Source: Cryptomeria japonica (Eukaryota; Streptophyta; Pinopsida; Cupressales; Cupressaceae). From it: a stretch of DNA of 64,000 nucleotides. The translations under genes were made by a program, and so were the position numbers. Every line of letters begins with the position of its first letter. Position 1 is the first letter of the stretch. The DNA lies in contig NC_081414.1 in NCBI RefSeq assembly GCF_030272615.1, positions 48,786,501 through 48,850,500 of the forward strand, read 5' to 3'. Positions 42,746 through 53,685 of the stretch are shown in pieces. The notes beneath the pieces were generated by a model that saw nothing but the letters and a program-made list of their open reading frames with translations, did not search any database and had not been told where the DNA came from.

Positions 42746-44779
42746 TGTTAGGGGTCCCACAGATACTGAGAGGGGGGGGGGGTGAATCAGTATCTAACCG
42801 GTAATAAGAATTTCTTAAGTTAAAACTGTAGCTAAAAATATTGTAAAACATCAAATACATCATAAGCTATGCAACCACAAACATAACCTAGTATATGATA
42901 ATTCTAGCAAAACATTCAAAAGAAGAAGGAAATAAAAACACTATTATACTATGCAAACCATATATTTGAGCTCATTCCTTGACCTCCATTATTTCTCTTT
43001 CTCCTCCAAATTGTTGTGGATCTCACCTCCAAAATGCAAGTGTATGCAAGCAAGATTATAATTCAAGAAATGATAGCGTAAGGATACTAGAGACGTGGTC
43101 CCTCAAATGATTGAAAGAGGCCTCCAATTTATAGAATTTGGAGAGAGATGAGACAAGAATTCGACGGATGAGATCAATTCAATCTGACGGTCGACATCGC
43201 ATGCAAAGGGGAGTCTCTTGGGAAATTGCCATTTTGATGGCAAGTGGAAGATGAGTTAGAAGGACAATTCCATTTTTGACACTTGGTTGAAAATGGAAAC
43301 TTTGCCTTTGAGAGAGGAGACAAGTGATTCACTTTTTAGAAAGTGAATCACTTAAGTGAAGACATTTGAGTGAGGTGGAAATTAATAATTAATAATTATT
43401 AATTTCACTCATAAAATCAAATTAGCCAATTAATATTAAAAAAAATATTAATTGTGACATGGACAAAAAAATGGTGAATAAATAAATATATATTTATTTA
43501 TTCAAAAAGGGACATGTTAGTAAGAAAGGGGATTAATTAATTATTAAATTAATTAACCTAGGGGAAATGATTTGAATAAATTAAGATACCAACCCTAATG
43601 ATGAATTAAGTCCCAATAGTGATGATTGATTGGCTAATAATTGATGAAAATTAATGACAATTGACTGAATTTGACAACAAAATAGGACAAAGGATCGAAA
43701 AAGACCCAAAATTGATAATGATTTTGATAAGAGACTGATAAGATTGATTGATAATGACTTGATAATATTAATTGATATTGAGGTTGATAATTAATGACTG
43801 ATTAATTATCAACAAAGAGGGAATTAAGTCTAATTGTCAAGATGATACCAATTCGAATGATTTAAAAATGAAACAAAAAAAATGCCAATTATAATGATTT
43901 AGGACCAAATGTGATTGAACGAGATTGATGAGGGTTGGATTTGAAATGAATTGAAACCAGAGGAATGACACAATGCCAACATATGATGAAAATCAAATGT
44001 GACATAAAAGACATGCTAAGAATTAGGTTAGCAATGTAAGAGTGATGACCAATTTTGAGTGACTACAAAAACATGCAGAACATAATATAACAATATACCG
44101 ATATGCAAGAAATAATGCAATAAATAGAATCAAGATCATCCACATGAAAAGTACACCATAGCACAAGATGTTAACGAGGAAACCCAATGTGAGAAAAACC
44201 TCAGTCGGATTTGTGACCCACAATATTCACTCATTGGCCAATAAGAGAATATTACTTACAATAGGGGCCTGCACATACAGGAAGGCCAACTGCCTAGAGC
44301 TCACTGCTCAATGGGAAGTCACACTGACTTACAAATAAGGATTATACTAATCCAATAACTTATACTGTTTTACAATAGCATCTTCAATGCCAGATTCAAT
44401 ACCGGTTCCTGCTCTGTTCTTTACATATACCCTTTTACCTATATTTCACACATTAGGTCTGCCTAATATTTTCCTTAATGCTTCTACTACTTTTTCAAAT
44501 GTCTACAATGATCTCCTTTATATATAAGAGTCATTTTACAATTTGCCAAGTCGGCTTACAATAATAAACAAAATATTGTATAACAAAAATCATGTCGGCC
44601 TCTGTGCCGGTATACTTGTTTTCTTTTGTGCCGGTGCCGGTGTCCTGAGTGCCGGTGTAGAGTGTGATCTGCCGATGCCGGTGCACTATTTTTCTGGTGT
44701 AATAAGATTGCAAGGTTGCCATCAATGACAAAACCTTCAATCACATACAATGTCTCATTGGAGTGTGCATATGCCAACA
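42746..44779 (-). repeat. 5' LTR of S1, interrupted
   Basis: It equals 36984-37739 apart from the insertion at 42827-44067 and small differences. The minus TATA-like box is at about 44517-44527. Confidence 0.9.
42827..44067 (-). mobile_element. Solo LTR inside the S1 LTR, TSD AAAAC
   Basis: It is 1241 bp with ends TGTAGCTAAA...GAGTGACTACA, flanked by AAAAC (42822-42826 and 44068-44072). Minus orientation is suggested by TGTAGTCACTCAAAATTGG and a minus TATA (CTATAAATT, 43126-43134). It is rich in ATTGATAAT-type words at 43580-43830. Confidence 0.88.
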
Positions 44780-44784
44780 GGGAA

Positions 44785-45225
44785 GCCTTAATTCTAATGC
44801 TTCGTCTAACATGGATAGTGTAGATAGGACTAATAGTTGTAAAACTCATGCACTAGAGGGAAAATTTGGAATTTGAATATTAATTTTGAATTTTGGGAAC
44901 AAAGTTTGCAAAATTGTATAATGCAAAATTCAAGAAAATGATGATTATACAATTGAGACTTTGTGGAAAGAATAAATGACACAATCTCCAAGAAAGATTG
45001 AAATTTAAAATTAGGGCCAATGGGATACCACTTAATTTTAAAATTCAAATTGTCAAAATTAAAATCTTAAAATTAGGGCAGATTATAATTAACCACTTAA
45101 TTTTAACCGTTTCCTTGAAAGTTGTAATGTTGAAATTGGGAAGTGTTTTTTAAATTTTAGAGGGATCAAAATTCGACAAAATCAGGCAATTTTCTTGATT
45201 TAAGCAATTAAATACAGTTGTCGAC
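44785..45225 (-). other. T4 leader (part), no gene
   Basis: AT-rich sequence between the S1 insertion site and the GC-richer insert. Its minus-strand reading leads toward the gag start at 36958. No ORF is supported. Confidence 0.5.
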
Positions 45226-46790
45226 TAGGGTTTCCTCTAGGATGAAGCTGCAGGGGAGGCTGATGGGGGGGATGGTGATGGATATGCTGAGTAGGTGGGT
45301 GTGGTTGTGGAAGATGTTGGTCTATCATGGGTATCGGATGGTGTTGATGCCTCTCCTGGTCCCTGTTTTGTGGGCCACCGGTCTCTGCTTCCTCTTTCAG
45401 AGCTTGTTGATGGTAGTTGTGATGGGGATCTTGGTGTGTCCTACGCTTGGTGGTGTGCCCCTTTGGGGTTGGCTACCCACCCTGGTTGGTTGGGTTGCCT
45501 TGCTCCTCTCCTTGGCTCTGTTGTCCTTCTTCGTAGAGGATGCTTTTGTTTTCTTTGGGCTTGGTGTGGTCTGATTTTTTGCATCTTTCAGAAGGCCCTC
45601 CCTTTTATTTGGGACCCAGGTGTATCTTCTGCATTTGGGATTTTCCTAGGGTTCATGCGCTCTCCCTTCCCCATGGGTTATCTTCTTCCCTTGGTATGGG
45701 ATTTGTTGTTTGATGTTGCTCCGTTCCTTCTTATGGTGGCACTATCTTTTATGGAACCCTGGTTTAAGGCCATGAGGATAGGGATGCATTGTTTGCTTCC
45801 AGGTCCCCTTTCCCCATTTCTTTTGATTGATCTGGTTGGCCCTTTGGGGTTTCTATTAGTTCTTTTGGATTTTGTTCTGCCCTGGAGCTTGGTGGAAGTT
45901 TTGATGATGGGTTATTCTCTTGCGTCTAGTTGTGTTTTTGCCTGTAAGATCTCTAGGCCTGCCTTCTCTTTGAAACTTGGGTTCTCTTCAGTTTTCCTTA
46001 TTGAGGTGGCCCTTCCTTCTCTGTCAGTGGAGATGAATAGTTTTGGAGTTAACCTCCCTCCTATTGAGGTGGAGTTGGGTGTTGTAATGCAGCCTAGGTA
46101 TTTCTATCCTATAGAGGTGGATGGATACTTTGTTGTTGGAGTTTTGGTTATCAGAGGCTTCGAGGGTCCTGGTGTTAGACCTGTGGTTTTGGGAGCCACC
46201 TCAAAACCCATTTCTAAGGTTAGGGGTGCCTTTCAAAACCCCCATGTTATGGTTCAATTTTTGGTGGTTTTGGGAGCCATTGTAAAAGCCAATCTGAAGG
46301 TTAGGGGAGCCTTTCAAAACCCTCTTGCTTATCTTTTTCTGGATGCTGACAATTTTGAAGGATCCAGCTTAGTTTGTGGTTGTTTGTGGTTGTTTTTGGT
46401 TAAGGGTCAGGCTAGCCTTTTGCTGCTTGATTTTTCTGAATATGGGTAGGGGATCTTGGAAAATCTCTGATGATTGGATGTGGCAGCCTATCAACTTCAT
46501 CTAGTGTTCTAGGTTGTGATGCCAACAGGTTTGGTGTTGGCTTTTTTCTATTTGTGGTAGTGCTGGCTTTTGGCTGATACTAGCCAGTTTTGATGATTTA
46601 GTCTGCTGATTTTAGTTGCCTATCTTTCTGGCAGAAGTTTCTTTGTAGGTTCTAGATCCTAAAAAAATATGAGGGTTTCGAGTCCCTTTAAAACCTGGTG
46701 TACGAGGTTTCTCGTCCCCTCAAAACCTGTTTTCCCTTAATAAAAAACACTCCTGAAATTTCAAGAAAAAAGCCAGGGACCAGGTTGAAG
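45226..46790 (+). mobile_element. GC-richer insertion with LINE-like 3' end (uncertain)
   Basis: Base composition changes sharply from AT-rich leader to G/T-rich sequence at about 45226 and back at about 46790. The right end carries GGGTTTCGAGTCCC, AGGTTTCTCGTCCCCTC, then TTAATAAAAAACAC, resembling 3' ends of plant L1-like LINEs. I find no clear TSD and no RT, so the class is uncertain. Confidence 0.35.
45295..46449 (+). CDS. Unknown 384-codon ORF in the GC-richer insert
   Basis: The frame is open for 384 codons from the ATG at 45295. It extends upstream past one TAG to about 45236 (DEAAGEADGGDGDGYAE). The predicted protein is hydrophobic and rich in Gly, Leu, Val, Phe and Pro. Long stretches such as LGCLAPLLGSVVLLRRG and GFLLVLLDFVLPWSLVEVL resemble membrane segments, but that may be the accidental reading of G/T-rich DNA. 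Near the end a unit with KVRGAFQNP occurs twice (about 46190-46240 and 46280-46325). I recognise no family. Such length is unlikely by chance, but in G/T-rich DNA stop codons are scarce. It could be a LINE ORF1 relic or a captured gene fragment. Confidence 0.35.
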   Translation: MGVVVEDVGLSWVSDGVDASPGPCFVGHRSLLPLSELVDGSCDGDLGVSYAWWCAPLGLATHPGWLGCLAPLLGSVVLLRRGCFCFLWAWCGLIFCIFQKALPFIWDPGVSSAFGIFLGFMRSPFPMGYLLPLVWDLLFDVAPFLLMVALSFMEPWFKAMRIGMHCLLPGPLSPFLLIDLVGPLGFLLVLLDFVLPWSLVEVLMMGYSLASSCVFACKISRPAFSLKLGFSSVFLIEVALPSLSVEMNSFGVNLPPIEVELGVVMQPRYFYPIEVDGYFVVGVLVIRGFEGPGVRPVVLGATSKPISKVRGAFQNPHVMVQFLVVLGAIVKANLKVRGAFQNPLAYLFLDADNFEGSSLVCGCLWLFLVKGQASLLLLDFSEYG

Positions 46791-47500
46791 TTGCACCGGT
46801 CCTCCCAACTTTTTTGGAAATTTTTAGGGATGAAAGCTACGATGATTTGAGAGCTAAACCCAAAAAATTGATTGATTTTACGATCTCTAGATAGGCGAAA
46901 TTAAGGTTTGAATGTCAAAATAAGACCCTATTAGGGTTTTGAAAAAGATAAGAAATTGAATTGCAATTTTGAAAAAGGTCAAAACTAATGGATAGGGCCA
47001 CCTTAAATAATATTTAGAAAGTCGAAATTGGTTGAATTTGATTGAAATTTGCACAAAATCCAATTAAATTTGAAAATTAGGGTTTTAGGACCTAACCACT
47101 GAATTTTGAAATTTTGAATTTTGGGAAAAGGAGGGAAATTGAAAATTTGAATTTTAGGCAAGAATACAAGTCTGAAAATAGTCACAAATCTGAAAGTTAA
47201 ATGTAAATCCAATTTTCTGCCCAAAGTCAAGTTGATGTTTGAAAATTAGGGTTTTGACAATTAACGACTTAATTTTGTAATTTTGATTTGCAAATTGAAC
47301 AAGACAATGAAAGAATTGAATTTGACAAGCAATACAATTTTCAGATCAAAGACAATAGATAGCAATTTTGGAAAAATACAAGTTCAATTTCAATTTTAAT
47401 AACTAGGGTTGTGAATGAATTAACCACGAAGTGTTGTAAATTGCAAGAAAATTAAACTTGTAAATGAAAAATATGCAATAATTTTCAATGTAAAGCATGT
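46791..47500 (-). other. T4 leader (proximal part), no gene
   Basis: AT-rich leader after the PBS with recurrent TTGAAAATTAGGGTTTT and AATTTTGAAATTTTG words. There is no credible ORF. Confidence 0.5.
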
Positions 47501-47521
47501 AAGACGTCGGGTTGACCAAAA
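47501..47521 (-). other. T4 primer-binding site
   Basis: The minus strand TTTTGGTCAACCCGACGTC directly follows the LTR end (CACCATATTACA). It matches the T1b site TTTGGTGAACCCGAC closely, so both probably use the same tRNA. Confidence 0.65.
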
Positions 47522-48715
47522 TGTAATATGGTGAAAAGTGATGAGGGGAGATCAAGTGGAAAGCTTTACTCCCCTCAAAAGAGGGATGACGGTTTTACAA
47601 AGGATTCCCTTCAATTTTTCACACACATTACATTTAAAAGAGCGGTTGAATTCACTAGATCCAATCCCAATGAAAAAAGATTGGATACTAAGTGAATTGG
47701 AGGTAATTTGGAATGTATTAGGAAAGTAAAGTAACCCTCTTTTATAATAGACTAGTTGAATCAAGCAGATTGAGACTAAGTGCAGAAATGACAAAGAAGC
47801 AATTATATCTTGAGATGGAGATGTGAGATGAAGTTGTGCACCTGGAACTAGTAGTAAAATGTCAAGGCGAAGCTTCCTTGCAAATTTGAGAAAAATTTGC
47901 AAGGAATGGGTTAAAGTTACATTCGGTCCTCTAAAAAATTTGCGCGCCGGAAAGGGTTTTTCCGTCTTTGAAAAAGAAGCCTAAATTTGCAATTACAGCC
48001 GCACACCTGCAACCTACACATATAAAAGAGAGGAAAATGTTGTTGGGATTGGGGATTTTCCTTCAGGTCAAACCCCATTTTGGAATTAACCAAGTGATTG
48101 AAAAATGCTGCAAGTAAATGTCTGAAGTAAAATCCACCTGAAGAAGGGGATGCAATTGAAATGTTAATGAATTTGATTGAAAGGATATGTGAAATAGGAT
48201 GTCTTGAGTGTTGATAGGAATCTCCTCTTCAATGGTTGAATCCTTGACTTGAATGCAACACCTAGCCTTAAAAGGAGACTTGAAATGCTCAATGTTTGAA
48301 TGCTTGGATGTTTGAATGCTTGCACTTGTTTTTGGTTTATGATCAACTTGTTGAACTTAATTTTTCTTATTGAACTTATGAAAATAGGATGGGAAGTTCT
48401 CCTTATGTACTTGCCAATTAGGGGTGTTTAGCTAATTTTCCATCTTAGGCCGACATAGGAAAACTTTTCCTGCTCAATAATTGACAAGCCCAATGCAAGA
48501 TAGGACCAAAGGGGGCCCAAAATAGGGCTAGGACATGGGCGCTACCCTAATTTAGGAAAGACAGTGACAATAGGCAGTGCAGAATGGTGGAAAATGCAAG
48601 TTTTTGATGTTTTGAGCATGTTTCGGGTCTCCGATCAGGCTTAGGGATTCGTTCACTAATGCAAAGACCCAAATGCGGTCAAAAATTGCAAGGGTCACAA
48701 TTTTATGACACTACA
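47522..48715 (-). repeat. 5' LTR of T4
   Basis: It starts (minus) TGTAGTGTCATAAAATTG at 48715 and ends at 47522 with ...CACCATATTACA, followed by the PBS. It is 1194 bp. The minus TATA-like ATTATAAAAG is near 47735. No partner LTR is visible in the window. Confidence 0.75.
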
Positions 48716-49086
48716 CATCATTTATCTCATTCCAATCAATACTCAAATCAACATTTAAATCCACATCTATCATATGGCAATTCTAAATCACAATACTAGT
48801 CTATCTCAATCATCAAAGCATAATAGGTCTAGATTATGCCATAGCAACCACCCAATCTATCAAGTACCCAAATCAATCATGTAACGGGGTAAGTACACCA
48901 AGATATGGTACCAAAAAGGTGCCACTTTTTATCTTTTCGTAAAAATGTGTCATTTGCATGAAATGGTTGTCCAAACATTTGGGTTGGATGCCCAAGGCAA
49001 ATCCAACCCAAAGAGTTGGTGTTTTCCAATGCAAACAATTTGGCAAGTGCAAATATGGTGCTTGCCCTATTCAAAAAAGTGTATTA

Positions 49087-49180
49087 TTCACATTTTGTGA
49101 GCGCCAAATTTGGCGCTCGCCAAATGTGAAAAATGCACTTTTTGCATTTGGCGAGAGCCAAATTTGGCGCTTGCCAAATG
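49087..49180. repeat. Two adjacent palindromes centred on CCAAATTTGG
   Basis: 49087-49130 is a 44-bp palindrome (22-bp arms, 2 mismatches) with core GAGCGCCAAATTTGGCGCTC. 49145-49180 is a 36-bp palindrome (18-bp arms, 2 mismatches) with core GCCAAATTTGGC. Their centres are 54 bp apart. Confidence 0.9.
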
Positions 49181-49263
49181 TTTTGCATTAAAATATTTTA
49201 TAGATGTTGTGAATGGGAAAATGTTCTAGTTTGTACATAAGTTATACCTAGTCCCCAAAGAAG

Positions 49264-49335
49264 AATATATACATGAAATATAACATTTAAGTATAAGAAA
49301 GGAAAAAGATTTAAGTTATATTTCATGTATATATT
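49264..49335. repeat. Perfect 21-bp inverted repeat
   Basis: AATATATACATGAAATATAA plus C at 49264-49284 is exactly complementary to 49315-49335, with a 30-base spacer. It could be a hairpin or a tiny foldback element. Confidence 0.9.
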
Positions 49336-49459
49336 GGCAACATGTTTGAGAGTGGTTTTAGTTTTCTAGGAGTTGTAATCTAGATTATAGGTTTTAGAAG
49401 ATCATATAATTTTTAGACTTAGTCAAATTTGAGTATTCAACATGATCTCATCAACATTC

Positions 49460-49830
49460 TCCCACTCTTTCTATCTCTCTCTCTTTATCTCCCCAAAAAT
49501 ATAGAACTATAGATCTCTCTCTATCACTCTTTCTATGTCCCCTTTCTATTTCTCTCTATCTCACTCTCTCCTCTATCTCCCAAGATCTAGCACTGCCTCT
49601 CTACCTTTCTCTCTTTCCCTTTACTCACTACTATATGTCTCCTCTCTCTTTACACACCTCCTCCTTACTCTCTCCCTACCTCTATTTCTCCATGTCTCTC
49701 CCACCATTTCTCCCTATGTATCTAACCTTCCCTGCTTACCCCCATCTCTATCCCTCCCTCTCTTCCTCTTCTTCTCTCTCTCTCTCTCCTATTTTTTCTC
49801 TCCCCTCTCTCTCCACTCTCTTGATCACTA
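49460..49830. repeat. CT-rich low-complexity tract
   Basis: CTCTCT, TCTCCC and CCTCTC runs over about 370 bp, including (CT)8-like stretches near 49775. Confidence 0.9.
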
Positions 49831-50258
49831 CCTGTATATGGAAAAAATGGGATGTAAACTATTGTGAAACTGACAAATATCCGACCACATAAAACCCTAG
49901 TTCTACAATTAAAAATCCACCATACACCAATGAAGAACCTAAAACATGCAACCTATCAAAAACATGAAATATTATACCATTCACATGATTAGTAGGGTTT
50001 GATCTCCATTTTTTCCTATCTCCATTTATCTTTCTTGATATAATTGCTCTAAGATTTTGTATTATGCATAAGAGCTCAACAAAGAATGGATTTTGGTTGT
50101 GTAGATGCTTGATTGCTTGATCGCATGGAAGATTGATTTGCTTGTTAGGGTTATGACAGGATGAATGAATCCTCTTATATAGATAACACCTTAGAAAATG
50201 GAAGGACATGATTAAGAGGTGGAAGGATAAATGGTCAACTAGGATTGGAGGCTAGGTA

Positions 50259-51623
50259 TGATGAAAATAGGGTAGACAACTGAGACGGGGGGTGAATCAG
50301 TTGTCACTAAAACTTACAACAACATAGTTTAATCTTAGATCTGATAATTAATAGTGGAAGCATAAATCAACTACACAACATGAACATACATAAAACCAAG
50401 ATTTTTGATGTGGAAAATCTGGTCAAGAGAAAAACTATGGTGGGAATCTACCCACAATATGATGATACCCGGTTAGAAGTATATGAAATATTACAATGGG
50501 GAATGAACATGCATTCAGGCACACTGCCTAGAGCTCACTACTTAAAAATAAAAAAGGGCAACAACCCTGGGAAGACTCACTATCTTTCAAACACATTTGG
50601 ATTATATTCAAAAGATCATGAACTAATATAATAGCATCTCCTCATGCCTGGTTATAGTTCCGGTTAAGCACATATAACTTCTTCTTCTCACACTTCGCCT
50701 CGGCCTCTGAAAGATCAATACATTATTCGCACATACACTCATCCATGACACACTCAATTACAATGATATTACATTTATTTATACAAGACATCAACCTTGG
50801 ATCAATATCATCAAGGTCGGCTCAAAACATATCTCCCAATTATAAAAATATAACTATACATGCTACAACTCACGTGCCAACCAAAAAAATGTTGGCTAAG
50901 ACATAGCATCGACCTAAATCACCATCTCGAATATAAAACACCTCCAATAATTATATCTCAAACATCCATAACACGCTACAATCATCATGTCAGCCAACAA
51001 CATGAAGAACACCACCGAACTAAAGAAAATCATCAATAACGTACTCACCGATTAACATAGACCACCAACATGAATGACACATGATTTAGAAACATCCACA
51101 AGCATCATGAATTACCATAACAACATCCACACCAACACAAATTACTAGAATCATCATTATCATCATATCGAACTCCAAGAACATTAACTAAGCTGACTGT
51201 TAACTTGGAAAAATCACTTGCAGATCTCCAAACCACGAACCACTTGAATTGAGGACACACATCAATGTACCAAACATAATTCAAAATCCTCAAATGAAGA
51301 TATCATAATGCGGAGAAATGTAGATCAAAATGTTGAACATTGGCAATAGTAAACAATAGAAAAACTGGCCACAACATAGATACTCATAACTCACTTAAAT
51401 CTTCATGCAGACCTCTGACACTTGCACTGAATCAACTAGAGATATCACTCTACAAACCCTTTAATCCGCAAACACCGATCATCAATATACAACATAAACC
51501 AACTAACTGAACTTTACTACATCACTGCACTAGACAAAGAAAATATGTTAACATCAATGACAACACATTTGTCAGATAACATTAGAGCACATATTTGTAG
51601 TATACCAGCAACAATATCCAAAA
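50259..51623 (-). repeat. 3' LTR of S2
   Basis: It starts (plus) TGATGAAAATAGGG, has the GGGGGGTGAATCAGTTGTC block, and ends AATATCCAAAA (the other LTR has CCAACA, so this end is mutated). Confidence 0.88.
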
Positions 51624-51866
51624 ATCTCCCCCTTTGCAATTGATGGCAACATATGATGTGAAAAAAATCATTGTCAAAGAAATCGGATAACTCACTCCCA
51701 CAATGCAAATATCTCAACTCACTCCCACAATGCAAATATCTCTTCCCCTTAGATTATTACACAAATTTTCACATGAATCTTTCCCCCTTTGACATCAATG
51801 GCAAAGACACATATTTGCAAACAGAGAATCACACAAATCTGAACATTTGACTACTCCCCCTGAGTA
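51624..51866 (-). other. S2 polypurine tract cluster
   Basis: Minus-strand GCAAAGGGGGAGAT abuts the LTR at 51625-51640. Near copies lie at 51780-51805 (TCAAAGGGGGAAAG) and 51851-51866 (CAGGGGGAGTAG), each in the same GCCATxAATG context. This is a Sirevirus-type arrangement. Confidence 0.8.
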
Positions 51867-51940
51867 GTAGCCACCGCTCATCAATTTGGATCACAAAATA
51901 TGACTATGAAATGCACATGACTGATGCATACCAATGCACC

Positions 51941-52810
51941 TTAGTTCTGATCAAGAGGGGCAATCACCCCTAGCTTCTCTTTGAGATACTCAAAAGTATC
52001 CTTAGTCAAAGGCTTCATGAAAATATCCGCAATTTGTTCCTTTGTGCATATATATTCCAACCTGATTTCTTTCTCATTTACCTTCTCTCTCAGAAAATGA
52101 AACTTGATAGATATATTCTTACTCTTTGAATGCAACACCAGATTCTTAGAAATGTTTATAGCACTTGAATAATCACAGTAACTAACAATAGGCCATCATA
52201 CACTATTCCAATATCCTTCAACATCTGCTTCATCCACACAACCTGAGTATAATTGTCAACAACAACAATATGTTTTGCCTCTATAGTAGATAAAGAAATG
52301 TAATTCCGCTTCTTACTCAACCATGAAACCAATCTCTTACCCAAGAAAAATGCACCACCACTAGTACTCTTTCGATCATCAACATCTCTTGCCCAATCAA
52401 CATCAGTAATGACACTCAAAGTAAAATCATTATCCTTAGGGTATGATAAACTAAAATCAACAGTTCCTTTCAGATATCTAAAGATTCTTTAAACAACAAC
52501 AACATGAGATTCCTTAGGATCAGCTTGAAATCAAGCAACAAGACAAACAACATTCATGATATCCGATCTAGTCCGAGTCAAATATAACAATCCACCAATC
52601 ATAGATTTGTATCTGGTCTGATTTACTTTAGGGAAATCACCATCCTTAGTCAACTTACATTCGATCACCATAGGAGTACCAACTGGATTTGAATCATCTA
52701 ATCAAAACTTCTTCAATAATTCCTTCACATAATTTGACTGAGATATGAAGAAACCTTTTTTTGACCAAGTAATTTGTAATCCCAAAAGAATTTTATTTCA
52801 CCAATCATAG
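51941..52810 (-). pseudogene. S2 RNase H and end of pol
   Basis: The minus strand has TDVDWARDVDDRKSTSGGAF, GKRLVSWLSKKRNYISLSTI, EAKHIVVVDNYTQVVWMKQM and LEYICTKEQIADIFMKPLTK, ending KEKLGVIAPLDQN at 51941. These are the copia RNase H blocks at the 3' end of pol. The first catalytic Asp is present; an ordinary DADWAG motif has become DVDWAR. Stops and a frameshift lie near 52.15-52.17 kb and between RT and RNase H. Confidence 0.88.
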
Positions 52811-53390
52811 ACATTTCAAATTCATTTTGCGTTTCATCAACAAACTTCTTGCATGGACTATCATTACCTCTAAAAATAATGTCATCAACAAAAACTTCAA
52901 CAATCAAAATGTTATCATTATTAATCTTGAAATACAAATTACTATCAACAATACCTTTATTGAATCCAATCTTCAATAGATACTTATCCTATCTGGCATA
53001 CCAAGCTCTGGAGGCTTGCTTCAATCCATACAATGATTTCTTCACTCAAAAAACCATATCTTTTTCATCAGTCAATTGAAATCCATCTGGTTGCTCTATG
53101 TATACATCCTCTTCCAACTCACCATTAAGAAAGGCCGACTTGACATCCATCTTATATACCTTGAAATCCCTATAAGCAGCATAAGCAATAAATAATCTAA
53201 CAACTTCAATTCTTTCTACCAGAGGAAAAGTCTCCTCAAAATCAATTCCTTCCATTTGTGAATATCCTTTACAAACAAGTCTTACTTTATTCCTAACAAC
53301 TTCACCTTCCTCATTCATTTTATTCTAGAAAACCCATTTAGTTCCAATTACATTTTTGTCTTTCAGTTTGGGTTGGGTACCAGAATCCAT
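52725..53390 (-). pseudogene. S2 reverse transcriptase
   Basis: The minus strand from 53318 has EVVRNKVRLVCKGYSQMEGI, DFEETFPLVERIEVVRLFIA and YKMDVKSAFLNGELEEDVYI, then KKSLYGLKQASRAWYAR. A second ORF from 52976 has the catalytic VFVDDIIF (usual Tyr replaced by Phe). The type is clearly copia. Stops at the two joins break the gene. Confidence 0.9.
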
Positions 53391-53685
53391 GCATTATTCT
53401 TTTCAATTTGATTAAGTTCTTCTTCCATCGGTTTTACCCAATGTTCATCTTTACATGCTTCACTCTCATCCTTAGGTTCAATCTTAGAAATCAAACAATA
53501 CTCTTGTGCAATTCTTCTCCTGGTCTGAACACCTTTATTTTTATCTCCTATGATATGTTTTCTGAATGATTTAATCTCACATATCTGGGATTCTTAGGAT
53601 TCTCTTTTTTTTTAGACTCTTGACCTTCTTCTTCAGTGCTTGCACTAGTTCCTTCTCCTTGATTCATTGGATTCACCAGAGCAAT

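Larger units (their letters stand above)
36984..44779 (-). mobile_element. S1: Sirevirus-like non-autonomous element with a giant unknown ORF, TSD GGGAA
   Basis: The ends are TGTTAGGGGTCC and ATGCCAACA on the plus strand, flanked by GGGAA (36979-36983 and 44780-44784). LTRs are about 756 and 788 bp (the right one interrupted by a solo LTR) and differ by a few percent plus one 27-bp indel. The minus-strand PBS is TGGTATCAGAGTC (initiator Met). The PPT AAAGGGGGAGAT is repeated upstream of the 3' LTR, a Sirevirus trait. The interior holds a partial gag with several zinc knuckles and a roughly 1085-codon ORF, but no protease, integrase, RT or RNase H. Confidence 0.88.
33667..48715 (-). mobile_element. 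T4: degenerate gypsy element carrying three nested insertions
   Basis: On the minus strand: 5' LTR 48715-47522, PBS 47521-47501, leader (47500-44785, continued at 36978-36959 after S1), and gag from 36958, broken at 35815 by a solo LTR and continuing at 34019. Nothing recognisable as protease, RT or IN remains, and no 3' LTR is seen, so the 3' part was lost at the 33.6-kb junction. The left limit is approximate. Confidence 0.7.
48716..49832. other. Spacer between T4 and T3, no gene
   Basis: The spacer contains two palindromes (49087-49180), a perfect 21-bp hairpin (49264-49335) and a CT-rich tract (49460-49830). ORFs in the CT-rich part are low-complexity artefacts. Confidence 0.6.

Noticed and set aside
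49535-49892. Two overlapping Ser/Leu/Pro-rich ORFs
   Set aside because: They arise from the CT-rich low-complexity tract.
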